Of a stretch of DNA of 6,470 nt, positions 6,009 to 6,470 are shown piece after piece. The notes beneath the pieces are model-generated. The model worked only from the letters and a program-made list of their open reading frames with translations. It was not told where the DNA came from and did not search any database. This DNA comes from MFZZ01 sp964582715 (GTDB taxonomy: Bacteria > Patescibacteriota > Microgenomatia > UBA1406 > GWC2-37-13): contig CAZOSM010000014.1 of the NCBI GenBank assembly GCA_964582715.1, positions 1 to 6,470 of the forward strand. Direction: 5' to 3'. Every line of letters starts with the position of its first letter. Positions within the stretch are counted from its first letter, which is position 1. Made by a program: the position numbers and the translations under genes.

Positions 6009-6082
6009 GGACGGATAGCTCAGCCGGTTAGAGCACTCGCTTGACATGCGAGAGGTCACAGGTTCGATCCCTGTTCCGTCCA
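6009..6082 (+). tRNA. tRNA-Val (anticodon GAC)
   Basis: This is a complete cloverleaf of 74 bases. The acceptor GGACGGA (6009-6015) pairs fully with TCCGTCC (6075-6081). The D stem is GCTC/GAGC (6018-6021 with 6031-6034). The anticodon stem CTCGC/GCGAG encloses the loop TTGACAT, with GAC at 6043-6045. The variable loop is five bases. The T stem ACAGG/CCTGT encloses TTCGATC. The discriminator is A6082. CCA is not encoded (the following bases are CA), so it must be added by the CCA-adding enzyme. The anticodon reads GUC and GUU valine codons. Confidence 0.96.
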
Positions 6083-6091
6083 CAATTAAAT

Positions 6092-6470
6092 ATGATCAAC
6101 GGTATTCTTCTTCTCAACAAACCAGCCGGCCTCTCTACCTTTGATTTAATTCGAGTATTTAAAAAAGCTGTCAAACCTGACTTCAAAGTGGGACACGCCG
6201 GTACCCTTGACGTCTTTGCCAACGGCTTAAGTATCCTCTTGCTTGGCCCAGCCACCAAACATTTCAGTCTCTTTCAGACTCTTCCCAAGACCTATCTTGC
6301 CACTGCCCGACTGGGCTACTCCTCTCCCACTCTTGATATTGAGGGTGATCTTACTCCCCAAGTCGACCCACCCTCTGTTGATAGGGAAGAGCTAGAAACC
6401 ACTTTTAACAACTTCCCTCGTCAGTACGACCAATCAGTCCCGGCTTACTCAGCCGCCAAGCACCAAGGCC
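6092..6470 (+). CDS. truB: tRNA pseudouridine-55 synthase TruB, N-terminal part (cut by window end)
   Basis: TruB converts U55 in the T loop of tRNAs to pseudouridine. The 126 complete codons present carry the family landmarks in order: the opening NGILLLNKPAGLSTFD (3-18); the catalytic motif GHAGTLD with Asp40 (34-40); GLSILLLGPATK (45-56); KTYLA with the conserved Tyr68; LGYSSPTLDIEGD; and VPAYSAAKHQG at the window edge. The residue after the catalytic aspartate is Val, where Pro is usual. The ATG lies nine bases beyond the tRNA-Val gene with no Shine-Dalgarno sequence and no room for a separate promoter, so co-transcription with the tRNA is likely. The C-terminal part, including any PUA domain, is outside the window. 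G+C is near 49% by spot count, higher than in the left operon. Confidence 0.93.
   Translation, partial: MINGILLLNKPAGLSTFDLIRVFKKAVKPDFKVGHAGTLDVFANGLSILLLGPATKHFSLFQTLPKTYLATARLGYSSPTLDIEGDLTPQVDPPSVDREELETTFNNFPRQYDQSVPAYSAAKHQG

Noticed and set aside
6009..6082. tRNA-Val as the attachment site of an integrated island
   Set aside because: The island-like DNA is on the 5' side of the tRNA, I saw no repeated 3' tRNA fragment to the left, and there is no integrase gene.
6028..6258. Minus-strand open frame ending in GRNRDRTCDLSHVKRVL
   Set aside because: Its C-terminal end is the antisense of the tRNA-Val gene (a well-known spurious peptide pattern) and the rest is antisense to truB.
1..6470. 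CRISPR array, toxin-antitoxin pair or riboswitch
   Set aside because: I found no regularly spaced repeats, no paired small genes, and no leader long enough for a riboswitch; the predicted mRNAs have almost no 5' leader.

Overview
The window looks like a chromosomal piece of a small-genome, AT-leaning bacterium. My best guess is a member of the Candidate Phyla Radiation (Patescibacteria, perhaps Microgenomates). This is inference from divergent, compact genes, tight overlaps, an absence of obvious Shine-Dalgarno sequences and a tRNA gene without an encoded CCA; no marker in the window settles it. UGA is used as a stop, so a UGA-glycine code (as in Gracilibacteria) is not in use.

Left half (24-3524, minus strand): a three-gene operon read right to left. 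Its first gene encodes a 603-residue protein that joins a DNA polymerase beta-type nucleotidyltransferase domain to an APH/choline-kinase-type phosphotransferase domain. The second encodes a GlmU-type sugar-1-phosphate nucleotidyltransferase that lacks the acetyltransferase half. The third encodes a PHP-type metallohydrolase-like protein with altered metal ligands. The genes overlap by 4 and 26 bases, so they are almost certainly co-expressed.

Centre (3525-4916): a 60-base divergent promoter region, then a plus-strand gene for a divergent MurA (UDP-GlcNAc enolpyruvyl transferase). Both divergent transcripts appear to start within a few bases of their ATG. A kinase, a nucleotidyltransferase and a hydrolase placed back to back with MurA suggest a set that activates a sugar or small alcohol for cell-envelope building or recycling, comparable in logic to AmgK/MurU or LicA/LicC. 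The substrate is unknown and this is a hypothesis.

Right half (4917-6470): a dead IS200/IS605-type element whose transposase gene has two frameshifts but whose two end hairpins survive. It is followed by about 360 bases that look like a decayed plus-strand gene, then a clean tRNA-Val(GAC) gene and, nine bases later, the start of truB (tRNA pseudouridine-55 synthase), which runs off the window. Spot counts give about 49% G+C in truB, against about 27-35% in the first operon gene.
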